56,604 nt of DNA from Pseudomonadota bacterium (GTDB taxonomy: Bacteria; Pseudomonadota; Gammaproteobacteria; Burkholderiales; Burkholderiaceae): assembly GCA_023441105.1 (NCBI GenBank), contig JAEZQX010000378.1, forward strand, positions 1 to 56,604, given 5' to 3'. Both the position numbers and the translations under genes were made by a program. The notes under the pieces were generated by a model. The model had not been told where the DNA came from, did not search any database, and saw nothing but the letters and a program-made list of their open reading frames with translations. How positions within the stretch are numbered: position 1 is the first letter of the stretch; each line of letters starts with the position of its first letter. This document shows positions 47,361 to 55,470 of the stretch, piece after piece.

Positions 47361-48065
47361 ATGAAGCCGCTGGCCGCCCGATCGGGTCGGATGCGAATCG
47401 CTGGGGCCCTCGCCGTTTGCGCGCTCGGGTGGATGCCTGCCGCACCGCCGGCGGCCGCGCAGTCATCGACCCACCCCAATCTCAATGCGCAGCTGCTGGT
47501 CGCTGCCCGGCAGAACGACCTTCCCGAGGTGACGTCGATCCTGGCCCGCGGAGCCGCCGTCGATTCGCGCAACCGGCTGGGCAAGACGGCGCTGCTTCTC
47601 GCCAGCGAAAAGGGCAATGACCGCATGGCAGAGGTCCTGATCGCTGCCGGAGCCGACGTCAACAAGCCCTCCCTCGAGGGCGTCACGCCCCTCATGGCGG
47701 CGGCCTACGATGGCAATCCGGACCTGGTCAAGCGGCTGCTGAAGGCAGGCGCCCGGGTGGACCCGGTCGATCGGATGCACAAGTCGGCGGCGGTCTACGC
47801 TGCCGGCCAGGGACATGCAGCCGCCGTGCTGGCGTTGCTGGATGCCGGCCTCGACATCAACGCCACCTACGAGCACGACCTGACACTGCTGATGTGGGCG
47901 GCGGGGCAAGGCCACGACGATGTCGCCCGCCTGCTGCTTGCGCGTGGCGCGCGTCCGGACATGCGAGCCGACCGCGGCCTGACGGCCGCGGAAATTGCGC
48001 GCACGACCGGGCACGATGCCTCCGCACCGTCCGTCGGAGCCGCCACCCAGCCCCAGCAACGATAG
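47361..48065 (+). CDS. Exported ankyrin-repeat protein
   Basis: A 234-residue protein with a signal peptide (RMRIAGALAVCALGWMPAAP, cleavage near AAAQSS). About five ankyrin repeats fill residues 42-215 (LLVAARQNDLPEV, GKTALLLASEKGN, GVTPLMAAAYDGN, KSAAVYAAGQGHA, LTLLMWAAGQGHD). Ankyrin repeats mediate protein contacts; the partner is unknown. It is divergent from the PQQ dehydrogenase across 166 bp, so the two may share regulation and compartment. GAGAGG lies 9 bp before the ATG. The C-terminal 20 residues are low-complexity. Confidence 0.9.
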   Translation: MKPLAARSGRMRIAGALAVCALGWMPAAPPAAAQSSTHPNLNAQLLVAARQNDLPEVTSILARGAAVDSRNRLGKTALLLASEKGNDRMAEVLIAAGADVNKPSLEGVTPLMAAAYDGNPDLVKRLLKAGARVDPVDRMHKSAAVYAAGQGHAAAVLALLDAGLDINATYEHDLTLLMWAAGQGHDDVARLLLARGARPDMRADRGLTAAEIARTTGHDASAPSVGAATQPQQR

Positions 48066-48147
48066 CTTCGCAGCCCCGGCCGGGGCAGCGACGCTGGATA
48101 GAGTCGTGACGTCCGCGCGGGAGAACCCTTCGGCTGCAGGGTGGCAG

Positions 48148-48176
48148 TTGACGATGCCTGGCGGGATCCCTACACT
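48148..48176 (+). promoter_or_regulatory. Sigma70-like promoter upstream of the DUF1428 gene
   Basis: TTGACG (48148-48153), a 17-bp spacer and TACACT (48171-48176) read into the gene at 48263. Five of six -35 bases and four of six -10 bases match consensus. The leader then contains a small CCTGG/CCAGG stem of uncertain meaning. This also accounts for most of the 197-bp gap after the ankyrin gene. Confidence 0.45.
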
Positions 48177-48262
48177 CACTAAACCGCCTGGTTATCTATC
48201 GCCAGGTCACCCGCATGCGCCGCTGCGGGTTCATGTGACGCTCACCCCGGAGGAGAATGCAA

Positions 48263-48622
48263 ATGAATTATGTGGATGGCTTCGTCGTCGCAGTGCCGAA
48301 AGGCAATCGCGACCTCTATATCGCTTCCGCGCGTAAGGCATGGCCCCTGTTCAAGGAGTTCGGCGCGATCCGCCAGGTTGAATGCTGGGGTGATGACGTG
48401 CCGGACGGCACCTTGACCGACTTCAAGCGGGCGGTGCAGGCAGGAGTGGACGAGGTTGTCGTGTTCTCCTGGATCGAATATCCATCGAAGGAGATCCGCG
48501 ACGCGGCCGGCAAGAAAATGATGGAGGATCCCCGCATGCAGGAGATGTTCAAGGACATGCCGTTCGACGGCAAGCGGATGATCTTCGGCGGCTTTGCCCC
48601 CATCTTCGACGAGCGGGCCTGA
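48263..48622 (+). CDS. DUF1428 family protein (YbaA-like)
   Basis: A 119-residue small protein matching DUF1428: NYVDGFVVAVPKGNRDLY at the start, AWPLFKEFGA, the WGDDVPDG motif and FKDMPFDGKRMIFGGFAPI at the end. The fold is a dimeric alpha/beta barrel similar to antibiotic-biosynthesis monooxygenase-like proteins; no function is established. Two ATGs (48257 and 48263) are in frame; the second is at the better distance (7 bp) from GGAGGAG. It has its own predicted promoter and is followed by a strong hairpin, so it is probably a single-gene transcript. Confidence 0.92.
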   Translation: MNYVDGFVVAVPKGNRDLYIASARKAWPLFKEFGAIRQVECWGDDVPDGTLTDFKRAVQAGVDEVVVFSWIEYPSKEIRDAAGKKMMEDPRMQEMFKDMPFDGKRMIFGGFAPIFDERA

Positions 48623-48642
48623 TCGGAGCTGCGCGCGGCGTT

Positions 48643-48666
48643 GCGGCCGCGCTCGATCGCGGCCGC
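48643..48666. terminator. Nine-bp perfect GC hairpin after the DUF1428 gene
   Basis: GCGGCCGCG (48643-48651), loop CTCGAT and CGCGGCCGC (48658-48666) form a perfect 9-bp stem 20 bp after the DUF1428 stop. It probably ends that transcript, or insulates the VOC gene 60 bp further on. No U-tract follows. Confidence 0.5.
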
Positions 48667-48727
48667 CGTCACGGTCGGCAGCCGCGACCCAGTCACTGCT
48701 CGTGTTCCCGCCATGGAGGGATCGAAG

Positions 48728-49132
48728 ATGTCAGCGCAGCTCAACCACCTGATCGTCTACGCCCGCGACAGCCAGGCATCCGCTCGCTTCCTGGCCGACA
48801 TTCTCGGCCTGCCGGCGCCGACCCGCTTCGGACCCTTCGTCGTGGTGGCAACCGCCAATGGCGTCAGCATGGACTTCATCGACGCCGGCGGCGAAATCGC
48901 CTCGCAGCACTACGCCTTCCTGATCAGCGAGGCCGAGTTCGACGAGATCTTCGGGCGCATCGAGGGGATGAAGCTGCCCTACTGGGCCGACCCGGGAAAG
49001 CATCGGCCTGGCCAGATCAATCACGGCGACGGGGGGCGCGGCGTGTACTTCGAGGATCCGGACGGACATTTCCTCGAAATCCTCACCCGGCCGTACGGCA
49101 GCGGTGGGACGAACGAGGTTCAGAAGCACTGA
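48728..49132 (+). CDS. VOC (vicinal oxygen chelate) family protein
   Basis: A 134-residue protein of the glyoxalase / bleomycin-resistance / extradiol dioxygenase superfamily. It has the two beta-alpha-beta-beta-beta halves (LNHLIVYARDSQASARFLAD, then YFEDPDGHFLEILTRPYG). Candidate metal ligands are His6 and the Glu in FLEILT. The PGKHRPGQINHGDGG insertion between the halves is unusual in length. Function could be glyoxalase-like, epimerase or resistance protein; none is favoured. GGAGG is 7 bp before the ATG at 48728, with an earlier in-frame ATG at 48713 inside that site region. Confidence 0.88.
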   Translation: MSAQLNHLIVYARDSQASARFLADILGLPAPTRFGPFVVVATANGVSMDFIDAGGEIASQHYAFLISEAEFDEIFGRIEGMKLPYWADPGKHRPGQINHGDGGRGVYFEDPDGHFLEILTRPYGSGGTNEVQKH

Positions 49133-49228
49133 GAGTCGCCCGGCTGGCGCACTTCCTGGCGGAGCGTGTGGCGCGACGTGCGCACGGTCGACCGCGGGAT
49201 CGTCACGCAGCGCTCAGGCGTCGCGACG

Positions 49229-50050
49229 TCAGTCGAAGTCCCGCCAGGGCATCAGCAGCCGCTCCACCCGGCCAACGATGGCAGTCAGCACCAGCGCCAG
49301 GGCGATCGTCGCCACCAGGGCGGCGAACACCTTGGAGATGATGTAGAGACTTCCCGCCTTGAAAATGGCGTGACCGAGTCCTTCGTACGACGACATGAAC
49401 TCGCCGATGATCGCGCCGATCAGCGCGAAGCCGATGGTGAGCTTGAACCCGGCGAAGATGTCGCCAAGCGAGGCCGGCACGATCAGGCGGCGGAAGATCT
49501 GCCACTTGCTGGCCCCAAGCGTCCGCATCAGGTTCGTCTGATCCTCATCGACGGCGTGCGCGCCCTTGTACGCGATGACCAGCGCCACCACGACCACCGA
49601 CAGCGTCGACATCGCCACCTTCGCCGCCAGGCCGGTACCGAACCAGATGATGACGATCGGTGCCAGGGCAATCACCGGGATCGATCCGAGTGCCACGATG
49701 AACGGCTGCACCACCCGCGAGACGAAGCGGGAGTACCAGAGCGCGAGTCCCAGGACCGTGCCGATCAGGTTGCCCAGGCCGAAGCCGAGCAGCGTTTCGG
49801 TGCCGGTGACGATCGTGTCCCGAAGCAGGCTGCCATCCCTGGCCATCGTGGCGAGATGGCCCCACACCGCGCTGGGCGAGCCGAACAGGAAGCCATTCAG
49901 GGCGGCGCTCCCGGTGGCCAGTTCCCACAGCCCGAGCAACAGCAGGAGCAAGCCGATCTGGCAGGCGAGAACGCCGAGCGTGCCGTGCCTGATCCGCGAC
50001 CGGGTACCTGCCGGCGGGGCAACGGCGAGCGCAGGCTCAGAGGTTTCCAC
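49229..50050 (-). CDS. ABC transporter permease (SsuC/TauC/ThiX type), GTG start
   Basis: A 273-residue inner-membrane permease with about six membrane segments, starting at LGVLACQIGLLLLLLGLWEL. The EAA loop that contacts the ATPase is EDQTNLMRTLGASKWQIFRRLIVPASLGDI. I chose a GTG at 50050 with GGAGG 6 bp upstream, overlapping the ATPase gene by 14 bp. The ATG at 50086 is possible but overlaps by 50 bp and lacks a site. It is the third gene of a binding protein-ATPase-permease operon of the nitrate/sulfonate/taurine or pyrimidine-precursor type. Confidence 0.93.
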   Translation of the reverse strand: METSEPALAVAPPAGTRSRIRHGTLGVLACQIGLLLLLLGLWELATGSAALNGFLFGSPSAVWGHLATMARDGSLLRDTIVTGTETLLGFGLGNLIGTVLGLALWYSRFVSRVVQPFIVALGSIPVIALAPIVIIWFGTGLAAKVAMSTLSVVVVALVIAYKGAHAVDEDQTNLMRTLGASKWQIFRRLIVPASLGDIFAGFKLTIGFALIGAIIGEFMSSYEGLGHAIFKAGSLYIISKVFAALVATIALALVLTAIVGRVERLLMPWRDFD

Positions 50051-50858
50051 CGCGAACCTCCAGCTGGCTCCAGATCGTTCGGACATAATCGACGAAGTGG
50101 GCCGACTGCCGCGCCGCCATCATGTCGCCGGGCTCGGTGTCGAGTTCGATGTCGTGCACGGCGAGGATGCGTGCCGGTTGATGCGACAGCACCAGCACCC
50201 GGTCCGACAGCGACACCGCCTCCTCGATGTCGTGGGTGATCATCAGCACGGCCCGTCCTTCGCTGCGCACCAGCCGCGCCATGTCGCTCTCCAGCAGCAG
50301 CTTGGTCTGGAAATCCAGCGATGCGAAGGGCTCGTCGAGCAGGATGACTTCGGGGTCCGTCACCAGCGTACGGGCGAGCGCCACCCGCTGTCGCATCCCG
50401 CCCGACAACGCCGCCGGATAGTAGGCATGGAAGTCGGACAGGCCGACGGTCCGCAACATGGCATGCGCCCGGTTGCGACGCTCCGCCCGCGGCAGGTCCT
50501 TCAACTCGAGCCCGAGGGTGACGTTGGCAAGCGCGGTCCGCCACGGCAGCAGCAGGTCCTTCTGCAGCATGTAGCCAACGCGCCTGGGCATGCCCGTGAG
50601 CGGCTGCCCACGCCAGGTCACCCTGCCGGCCGTCAGCGGGATGACGCCGCAAAGGAGGTTCAGCAGCGTCGTCTTGCCACACCCCGATGGCCCGACGATG
50701 CTGATGAACTCGCCGGCGCGCAGGGCGAACGAGACGTCGCCGACGACCGCATGAAGGCGCCGGTCCGTCTCATAGGTCTTGGCGACCGACTCGGCGACGA
50801 GCAACGGGCGGTTGGCGACGCCAGCCGCCTGACGGATCGTCGCCTCGTCGCCGGTCAC
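50037..50858 (-). CDS. ABC transporter ATP-binding protein (SsuB/TauB type)
   Basis: A 273-residue ATPase subunit: Walker A GPSGCGKTT near 56-64, Q-loop MLQKDLLLPW, signature LSGGMRQRVALARTL, Walker B VILLDEPFASLD and H-loop ITHDIEEAV. The DLLLPWRTALANV sequence is typical of the nitrate/sulfonate/taurine importer ATPases. The start is a GTG at 50858, 22 bp after the binding-protein stop, with a weak site. It energises uptake through the permease encoded next. Confidence 0.95.
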   Translation of the reverse strand: MTGDEATIRQAAGVANRPLLVAESVAKTYETDRRLHAVVGDVSFALRAGEFISIVGPSGCGKTTLLNLLCGVIPLTAGRVTWRGQPLTGMPRRVGYMLQKDLLLPWRTALANVTLGLELKDLPRAERRNRAHAMLRTVGLSDFHAYYPAALSGGMRQRVALARTLVTDPEVILLDEPFASLDFQTKLLLESDMARLVRSEGRAVLMITHDIEEAVSLSDRVLVLSHQPARILAVHDIELDTEPGDMMAARQSAHFVDYVRTIWSQLEVRGGNL

Positions 50859-50880
50859 GCCAGGCCCCGCTTGCCGAAGG

Positions 50881-51909
50881 TCACTGGACCGCGGCGACGG
50901 CCTTCTCGGCGTAGCTGTTGTCGATGATCTGGTCGAACGGAATGGTGCCCTTCACGTTGCCGAGGTACTTCTGCATGCTGATCAGGTTCTCCCACTGGTC
51001 CGTGAAAGTCTTGACGGTCTGGGCAGGGATCTTGTACTCAAGCTGCATGTCCATCGCCTTGTTCACCACGTCGCCGGGCAGGTCCGGAAACTCCTTGCGA
51101 GCCACCTCCTTGGCGAAATCCGGCTTGGCGTAGGTCATGCGCGAGGCTTCCTCGAAGGCGTTCACCAGGTTCTGCACGACCTGTGGGTTGGCCTTGGCGT
51201 ATTCCGGCAGCACCATGATTCCGGTATTGCAGAACGGCCCCACGTGACTGGCGAAGTCGAACACGACCTTGGCACCCTGCGACATGGCGCTGGCCACGCT
51301 CGGCTGATAGGCGACGGCGATGTCGGCCCGGCCGGCAAGCATCACGGCGATCTCGGTCCCAGGGTTCACCTCGAGGATCTTCGTGTCGATCCGCGGCTTG
51401 AGTCCGTTGTTCTCCAGGATCCGCTTGGTGACGCTGAAGTTGGTATTGGGCTCGGGCGATGTGACGAAGGTAAGCCCCTTGAACTTCTTCGGATCGGTAA
51501 TCGGCTCCTGGGTCTTCGATACACCGAAGTAATGCGCGCGCTGGATGACGGTGCCCACGACCATGCCCGGGCCGCCCTGCTCTCGCGACATCTGCACCAT
51601 GGTGGCGTCGCCGATCGCGAACTGCGCGCTCTTGCCGAGCACCGCAGCAAAGGCCTGCGTGTCACCGCCCGCGGCGCTGACGTTGAGCTTGAGCCCGTAC
51701 TTCTCGAAGATCCCGGCGTGCTGGCCGACATACAGGTTGATGTAGCCAAGGTTGTGGACGGCCTCGACGAAGTTGATTTCCGTCAGCGGCGCGGCCGCCG
51801 CGGGGGTCAGCGCGGCCGCAAGGCAGAGCGCACCCGCTGCCAGGCGGCAGGCGAGGGGTCGCAGCGCTTCTCGAAAGTCGGCATTCAGGAAGTCGGCATT
51901 GGTATTCAT
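50881..51909 (-). CDS. ABC transporter substrate-binding protein (SsuA/TauA/NMT1-like)
   Basis: A 342-residue periplasmic binding protein with signal region RLAAGALCLAAALTPAAAAP. NMT1/THI5-like features include GYINLYVGQHAGIFEKYGLK, AFAAVLGKSAQFAIGDATMV and AGRADIAVAYQPSVASAM. The family carries sulfonates, taurine, nitrate or thiamin/riboflavin precursors; the ligand is not predictable. GGAGGA is 7-8 bp before the ATG at 51909. First gene of the transporter operon. It is the only complete importer in the window, unlike the orphan Bug receptors. Confidence 0.93.
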   Translation of the reverse strand: MNTNADFLNADFREALRPLACRLAAGALCLAAALTPAAAAPLTEINFVEAVHNLGYINLYVGQHAGIFEKYGLKLNVSAAGGDTQAFAAVLGKSAQFAIGDATMVQMSREQGGPGMVVGTVIQRAHYFGVSKTQEPITDPKKFKGLTFVTSPEPNTNFSVTKRILENNGLKPRIDTKILEVNPGTEIAVMLAGRADIAVAYQPSVASAMSQGAKVVFDFASHVGPFCNTGIMVLPEYAKANPQVVQNLVNAFEEASRMTYAKPDFAKEVARKEFPDLPGDVVNKAMDMQLEYKIPAQTVKTFTDQWENLISMQKYLGNVKGTIPFDQIIDNSYAEKAVAAVQ

Positions 51910-52405
51910 GCGGAGTCCTCCGGAAGAAAGGCGCAGGATGAAGGCAGCATGCGCCCGGTTGATGGGGAATCAACATGCCCGGAACCGGTCTCGTGCGCCG
52001 CTACCTCATGCAGAACGCCGCGGCGATAGGCGCAGCACGGATCTCACCCGCCCACGCAGGAATGCCGACGCGGCAGCGACGTCGTCGGGACGAACGAAGG
52101 AAACGACAGGGAAGGGAGCGTGCCCCGGGGAAGGTGGTCCCGATGGTGCGGTGGTCATGCGTCTACCCTTGCTGTGTTCGTCATCAGGATCAACGATGAA
52201 GGGCACAGGATCCGCGCCACCTCGAGCTCTGACAGTCAAACGACACCATCGGAAAGGGCGTGAAGATGATGACATGCACTTGGGCAGCCGACAAGGTTCC
52301 CTCGGCGAAACGGCTCCGGGAAGTCGTAATTACTGTTAGTCGCGAGCGCGCCAGCCATTCGCGGGAATGGATCCCTTCGGCCGATCCCTCAGGTCGGCGG
52401 ATTCC
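51910..52405. other. 496-bp stretch without a supported gene
   Basis: Upstream of the transporter operon and downstream of the enolase-type gene. All frames give only short, compositionally biased ORFs; a 50-codon minus-strand frame ending near 52006 has no recognisable family. The stretch should contain the transporter promoter. The most distinctive feature is an AT-rich island at about 52321-52341 with the palindrome GTAATTAC (52326-52333). A decayed gene cannot be excluded. Confidence 0.5.
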
Positions 52406-53506
52406 TCAGGCCTCGTAGCGGTAGCGCTTCACCGCGTCTTCATCCCAGTCGATCCCGCACCCTGCCCGACGCGGCACGGAGAGCCGGCCGCCGCTCAGGG
52501 CAAAGGGCTCGGCCAGGATCGGGTAGGCCCAATCCTGCCATTCGAGCCAGTGCGCCGTCTCGGTCACGCGCAACAGATGTGCCGCGACCTCGGGATAGAG
52601 ATGCGAGGAAACTTCAATTCCCATGGCTGCAGCCACGGGCGCGGAGCGCAGCCATCCGGAGACGCCGCCAATGCGCATCAGGTCGGGCATCACGTAGTCG
52701 CACGCTCCCATCTGGAGCGCCCTCTGCAGTTCCCGCGGGCCGTAGAAGTTCTCGCCGAGCTGCACCGGGGTCTTCAACTCCCGGGCGAGCTGCGCGTGAC
52801 CGGCGAGATTGTTGTAGGTGGTAGGCTCCTCGAACCAGTAGAGCTGGCGATCGTCGAGGGCATGACAGCGATGAAGCGCGTCCCCCAATGACAGGCCCTG
52901 GTTGAAATCCACCATCAGCTTCACCTCCGGCCCGACGGCGTCGCGCACGACATCGATGGCGCGCTCGTCGTCGGCGAGGCGCTGCCGCCCGAGCCGGAGC
53001 TTCAGCGCATCGAAGCCGCCCTCCGCGACGAGATCCGCCGCTTCCTGCCCCAGGCCGGATGCGTCCGACAGCCACAAGCCGTTGCTGTTGTAGGCGCATA
53101 CTTCGCCGACGCTACCACCGGGCAACTCGGCAAGCGGCAAGCCGGCCGCCTTGGCGACGGCGTCCCATTCCGCCATGTCGAGGCCCGAGATCGCGATCAT
53201 CGCGATCCCCTCGTAGCCGACCAGATTGAGCGATCTCCGAGCGCTCTGGAAATCGTCCATCGGGCTGATCGGCTGGTTCTTGCGCGCCTGGGCCAGGTCT
53301 TGGATGGCAGGGACGATGTACCTCGCCGACTGCTTCAGGTAAGGCTCGAGGTAGCTCCTTCCGACGATGCCTTCGCGGGTGTGCAGGTCGATGAGGACCA
53401 GCGGCCAGTCGGCGAAAAGGCCAACCTTGGAGATCACCGGCCGCCTCAAAGGGACCAGCACGGTCCGGACATCCACCGAGGCGAAGGTCAGTCGCTCGAG
53501 CTTCAT
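52406..53506 (-). CDS. Mandelate racemase / muconate-lactonizing enzyme family (enolase superfamily)
   Basis: A 366-residue enolase-superfamily enzyme, which abstracts the alpha-proton of a carboxylate with Mg2+. Residues aligned with Pseudomonas mandelate racemase keep a constant +5 offset: Lys169 (164), Arg171 (166), metal Asp200 (195), Glu226 (221), Glu252 (247), Asp275 (270), His302 (297), Glu322 (317). The Lys166 base is thus Arg (ALKLRLG). That leaves His302 as the clear base, so a dehydratase or a one-sided racemase is possible. CCAGGAGG precedes the ATG at 53506. It is a single gene between the transporter and the KaiC-like operon. Confidence 0.92.
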   Translation of the reverse strand: MKLERLTFASVDVRTVLVPLRRPVISKVGLFADWPLVLIDLHTREGIVGRSYLEPYLKQSARYIVPAIQDLAQARKNQPISPMDDFQSARRSLNLVGYEGIAMIAISGLDMAEWDAVAKAAGLPLAELPGGSVGEVCAYNSNGLWLSDASGLGQEAADLVAEGGFDALKLRLGRQRLADDERAIDVVRDAVGPEVKLMVDFNQGLSLGDALHRCHALDDRQLYWFEEPTTYNNLAGHAQLARELKTPVQLGENFYGPRELQRALQMGACDYVMPDLMRIGGVSGWLRSAPVAAAMGIEVSSHLYPEVAAHLLRVTETAHWLEWQDWAYPILAEPFALSGGRLSVPRRAGCGIDWDEDAVKRYRYEA

Positions 53507-53664
53507 GATGCCTCCTGGCGAAGAGGAAGAGTGGCCGAGCCATTGTGCGGAGATTCCTGCGGCGGTGGCGACCGGTCGCCGAAGTCCTTCGCAATTGTTC
53601 ATGTTCCCGGAAGCCGTCAGCGCGGTAGCCATGGAACGGCCGGGTCCAGCGCTGTACCGCGCCG

Positions 53665-54021
53665 TCAAGCCACGCCGATCAACCCCTCCATCGTTTCCAG
53701 CAGCGCCTCCAGCGAAAACGGCTTGGGCAGCAGGGCGTTCCAGCTGCCCTCGGGATGCTGGTTCGGCTGCATGGAGCTCATCAACACCACCGGAAGGTTC
53801 TCGCAGGCTGGCAGCTTCCGTACCGCCGCGACGAGCTCGTAACCCGACATGTACGGCATCATGACGTCGGTGATCATCAGGTCCGGGGGCGAGGTCTCGA
53901 TCGCCTCCAGCGCTGCCCGGCCGTTGCCGGCAGGGACGGGATGATAGCCGCCCAGTTCGAGCGATGCGCAGATGGTGTGCAACAGGTCGTATTCATCATC
54001 CACGACCAGCACCGTCTTCAT
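53665..54021 (-). CDS. Single-domain response regulator (CheY/Spo0F-like)
   Basis: A 118-residue receiver domain with no output domain. Acidic pocket Asp8/Asp9 (VVDDEYD), phospho-acceptor Asp52 (ITDVMMPYMSG), Ser82/83 at the switch Thr/Ser position (LMSSMQ) and Lys100 (LLPKPF) are all present. The start overlaps the KaiC-like stop by 4 bp (ATGA). It is the third gene of a kinase-KaiC-receiver operon and probably takes phosphate from that kinase, passing the signal by protein contact. Confidence 0.95.
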   Translation of the reverse strand: MKTVLVVDDEYDLLHTICASLELGGYHPVPAGNGRAALEAIETSPPDLMITDVMMPYMSGYELVAAVRKLPACENLPVVLMSSMQPNQHPEGSWNALLPKPFSLEALLETMEGLIGVA

Positions 54022-55469
54022 CTCCCGCCCTCCCGCAGGTGGGGCAGTCCGGACAGGACGGCTTCCGCGCTGTCGAAAGAGCCGCTCACCTCGAAGCCCT
54101 GTTCGCCGAGCGTGAACTCGCGGATGGAAGTGTCGTAGCGGCTCTCGCGCATCTTCATGATCGAGATCAGCCGATGCAATTGCGACTTCAGTTCGACATA
54201 GCGCAACAGCACCACCGTCTCGACGACGTTGGCGAGGTCCGGGTTCGGCAGGTCGACGCCGGCGCGGAACAGCGGCAACTCGTCGGAGATGACCGTGGTC
54301 ACGTCCCAGGTACGCAACTGGTTGGTCAGCGCGGACAGGAAGCGTGGCATGCGGTCTTCGTAGACGGCGGCGGCCGAGAAGCCTTCGACACCATCGATGA
54401 AGAGCCGACGGCGCGCATGGCGCTCCGCCCGCACCCGCTCCAGCAGGGCTTCGGCCAGCGAATCCATGAAGTGCTCGAGCGGCGGCTGCCAGATCAACTC
54501 GATGGTACCGTCCTCGATATAGCCCCTGAGCGGCAGCCCCATCGCCTCGACCCGGTCGATCAGCCGTGGCGGCGGCTCGGAGAAGCCGAAATAGATGCCG
54601 CGCTGGCCTTTGCGGGCGCCCTCGATGAGGAAGCTGAGCCCAAGGGTGGTCTTGCCCGATCCAGGAGCGCCAAGCAGCGCCACCGTCGAGCCCGACAAGA
54701 TGCCGCCGTTCATCATGCGATCCAGCTCGACCACCCCGAAGGCCATGCGCAGGCGCGTCTCGTCGGCCGTGGGCGGCGGCGCGTCGAACTGGATCTCGGT
54801 GCGGGGATGGATCTGCACGCCGTCGTCGGTGATCTCCACTTCATGGCGGCCGCGCAGGTAGCCGCTGCCGCGGAACTTGTGCACCGTCAATTCCCGCACG
54901 GCCCGCGGGCCGATCAGCTGGTCCGAAAGCTCCAGCACGCCGTCGACCATCGCGTTCTCGTCGCGCCGCGCTTCGCCTTGCTGTGCGACCGCGCACAGCA
55001 ACAGGGTCGTGTCGGTCAGGGACGCGAAAGACTGCATCTGGTGGAGGAACTCCTTGGCTGCCAGGGGCGAACCGGCCATCTGCCCGACCGTCTCGAGGCC
55101 GTCGATCACCAGCAGGTCGGGCCGCACGCTGGTCAGCAGGTTGCCGATGAGCTTCGTCAACCCGGCGATGCCTTCGGACTTCAGGGTCTGGTAGGCGGCG
55201 ATGTACTGGAGCCGGCTGCCGACCGCCTTGGCGTCATAGAAGCCCAGGCCCTGGAGGTGACGGATCATCTTGGCGTGCGACTCGGAGAGCACCGTGACGT
55301 AGACGCAGTCGCCTTCCGACATGGCGATCCGGTTGAAGCAGAGCTGGTTGGCCATGATGGTCTTGCCGGCTCCGGGAGGACCGTACAAGGCATAGACGCC
55401 GCCCTTGAACAGGCCCCCCTGAAGGATGAAGTCGAGGCGGGGGATGCCGCTTTCAATGCGCAGGTGCAA
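54018..55469 (-). CDS. Double-domain KaiC-like RecA-family ATPase, TTG start
   Basis: A 483-residue protein with two KaiC domains. Walker A motifs are GPPGAGKT (30-37) and GAPGSGKTT (267-275); Walker B-like strands are LLVIDGLE and RRLFIDGVE. Compared with cyanobacterial KaiC, the first Glu of each catalytic pair is Ser (LSES at 61-64, FSEPP at 296-300). The autophosphorylation pair Ser431-Thr432 aligns with Ala413-Asn414, just before ETVVLLRYVE. Clock-type phosphorylation at these residues is therefore not possible. The start is TTG at 55469, with GGAGGA 8 bp upstream, 1 bp after the kinase stop. No kaiA or kaiB is present. Confidence 0.92.
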   Translation of the reverse strand: MHLRIESGIPRLDFILQGGLFKGGVYALYGPPGAGKTIMANQLCFNRIAMSEGDCVYVTVLSESHAKMIRHLQGLGFYDAKAVGSRLQYIAAYQTLKSEGIAGLTKLIGNLLTSVRPDLLVIDGLETVGQMAGSPLAAKEFLHQMQSFASLTDTTLLLCAVAQQGEARRDENAMVDGVLELSDQLIGPRAVRELTVHKFRGSGYLRGRHEVEITDDGVQIHPRTEIQFDAPPPTADETRLRMAFGVVELDRMMNGGILSGSTVALLGAPGSGKTTLGLSFLIEGARKGQRGIYFGFSEPPPRLIDRVEAMGLPLRGYIEDGTIELIWQPPLEHFMDSLAEALLERVRAERHARRRLFIDGVEGFSAAAVYEDRMPRFLSALTNQLRTWDVTTVISDELPLFRAGVDLPNPDLANVVETVVLLRYVELKSQLHRLISIMKMRESRYDTSIREFTLGEQGFEVSGSFDSAEAVLSGLPHLREGGR

Positions 55470-55470
55470 C

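Noticed and set aside
52006..52275. 89-codon minus-strand ORF in the 496-bp gap
   Set aside because: The MTTAPSGPPSPGHAPFPVVS stretch hinted at an oxidoreductase N-terminus, but the similarity is too vague and the frame ends early. Recorded only as part of the unassigned stretch.
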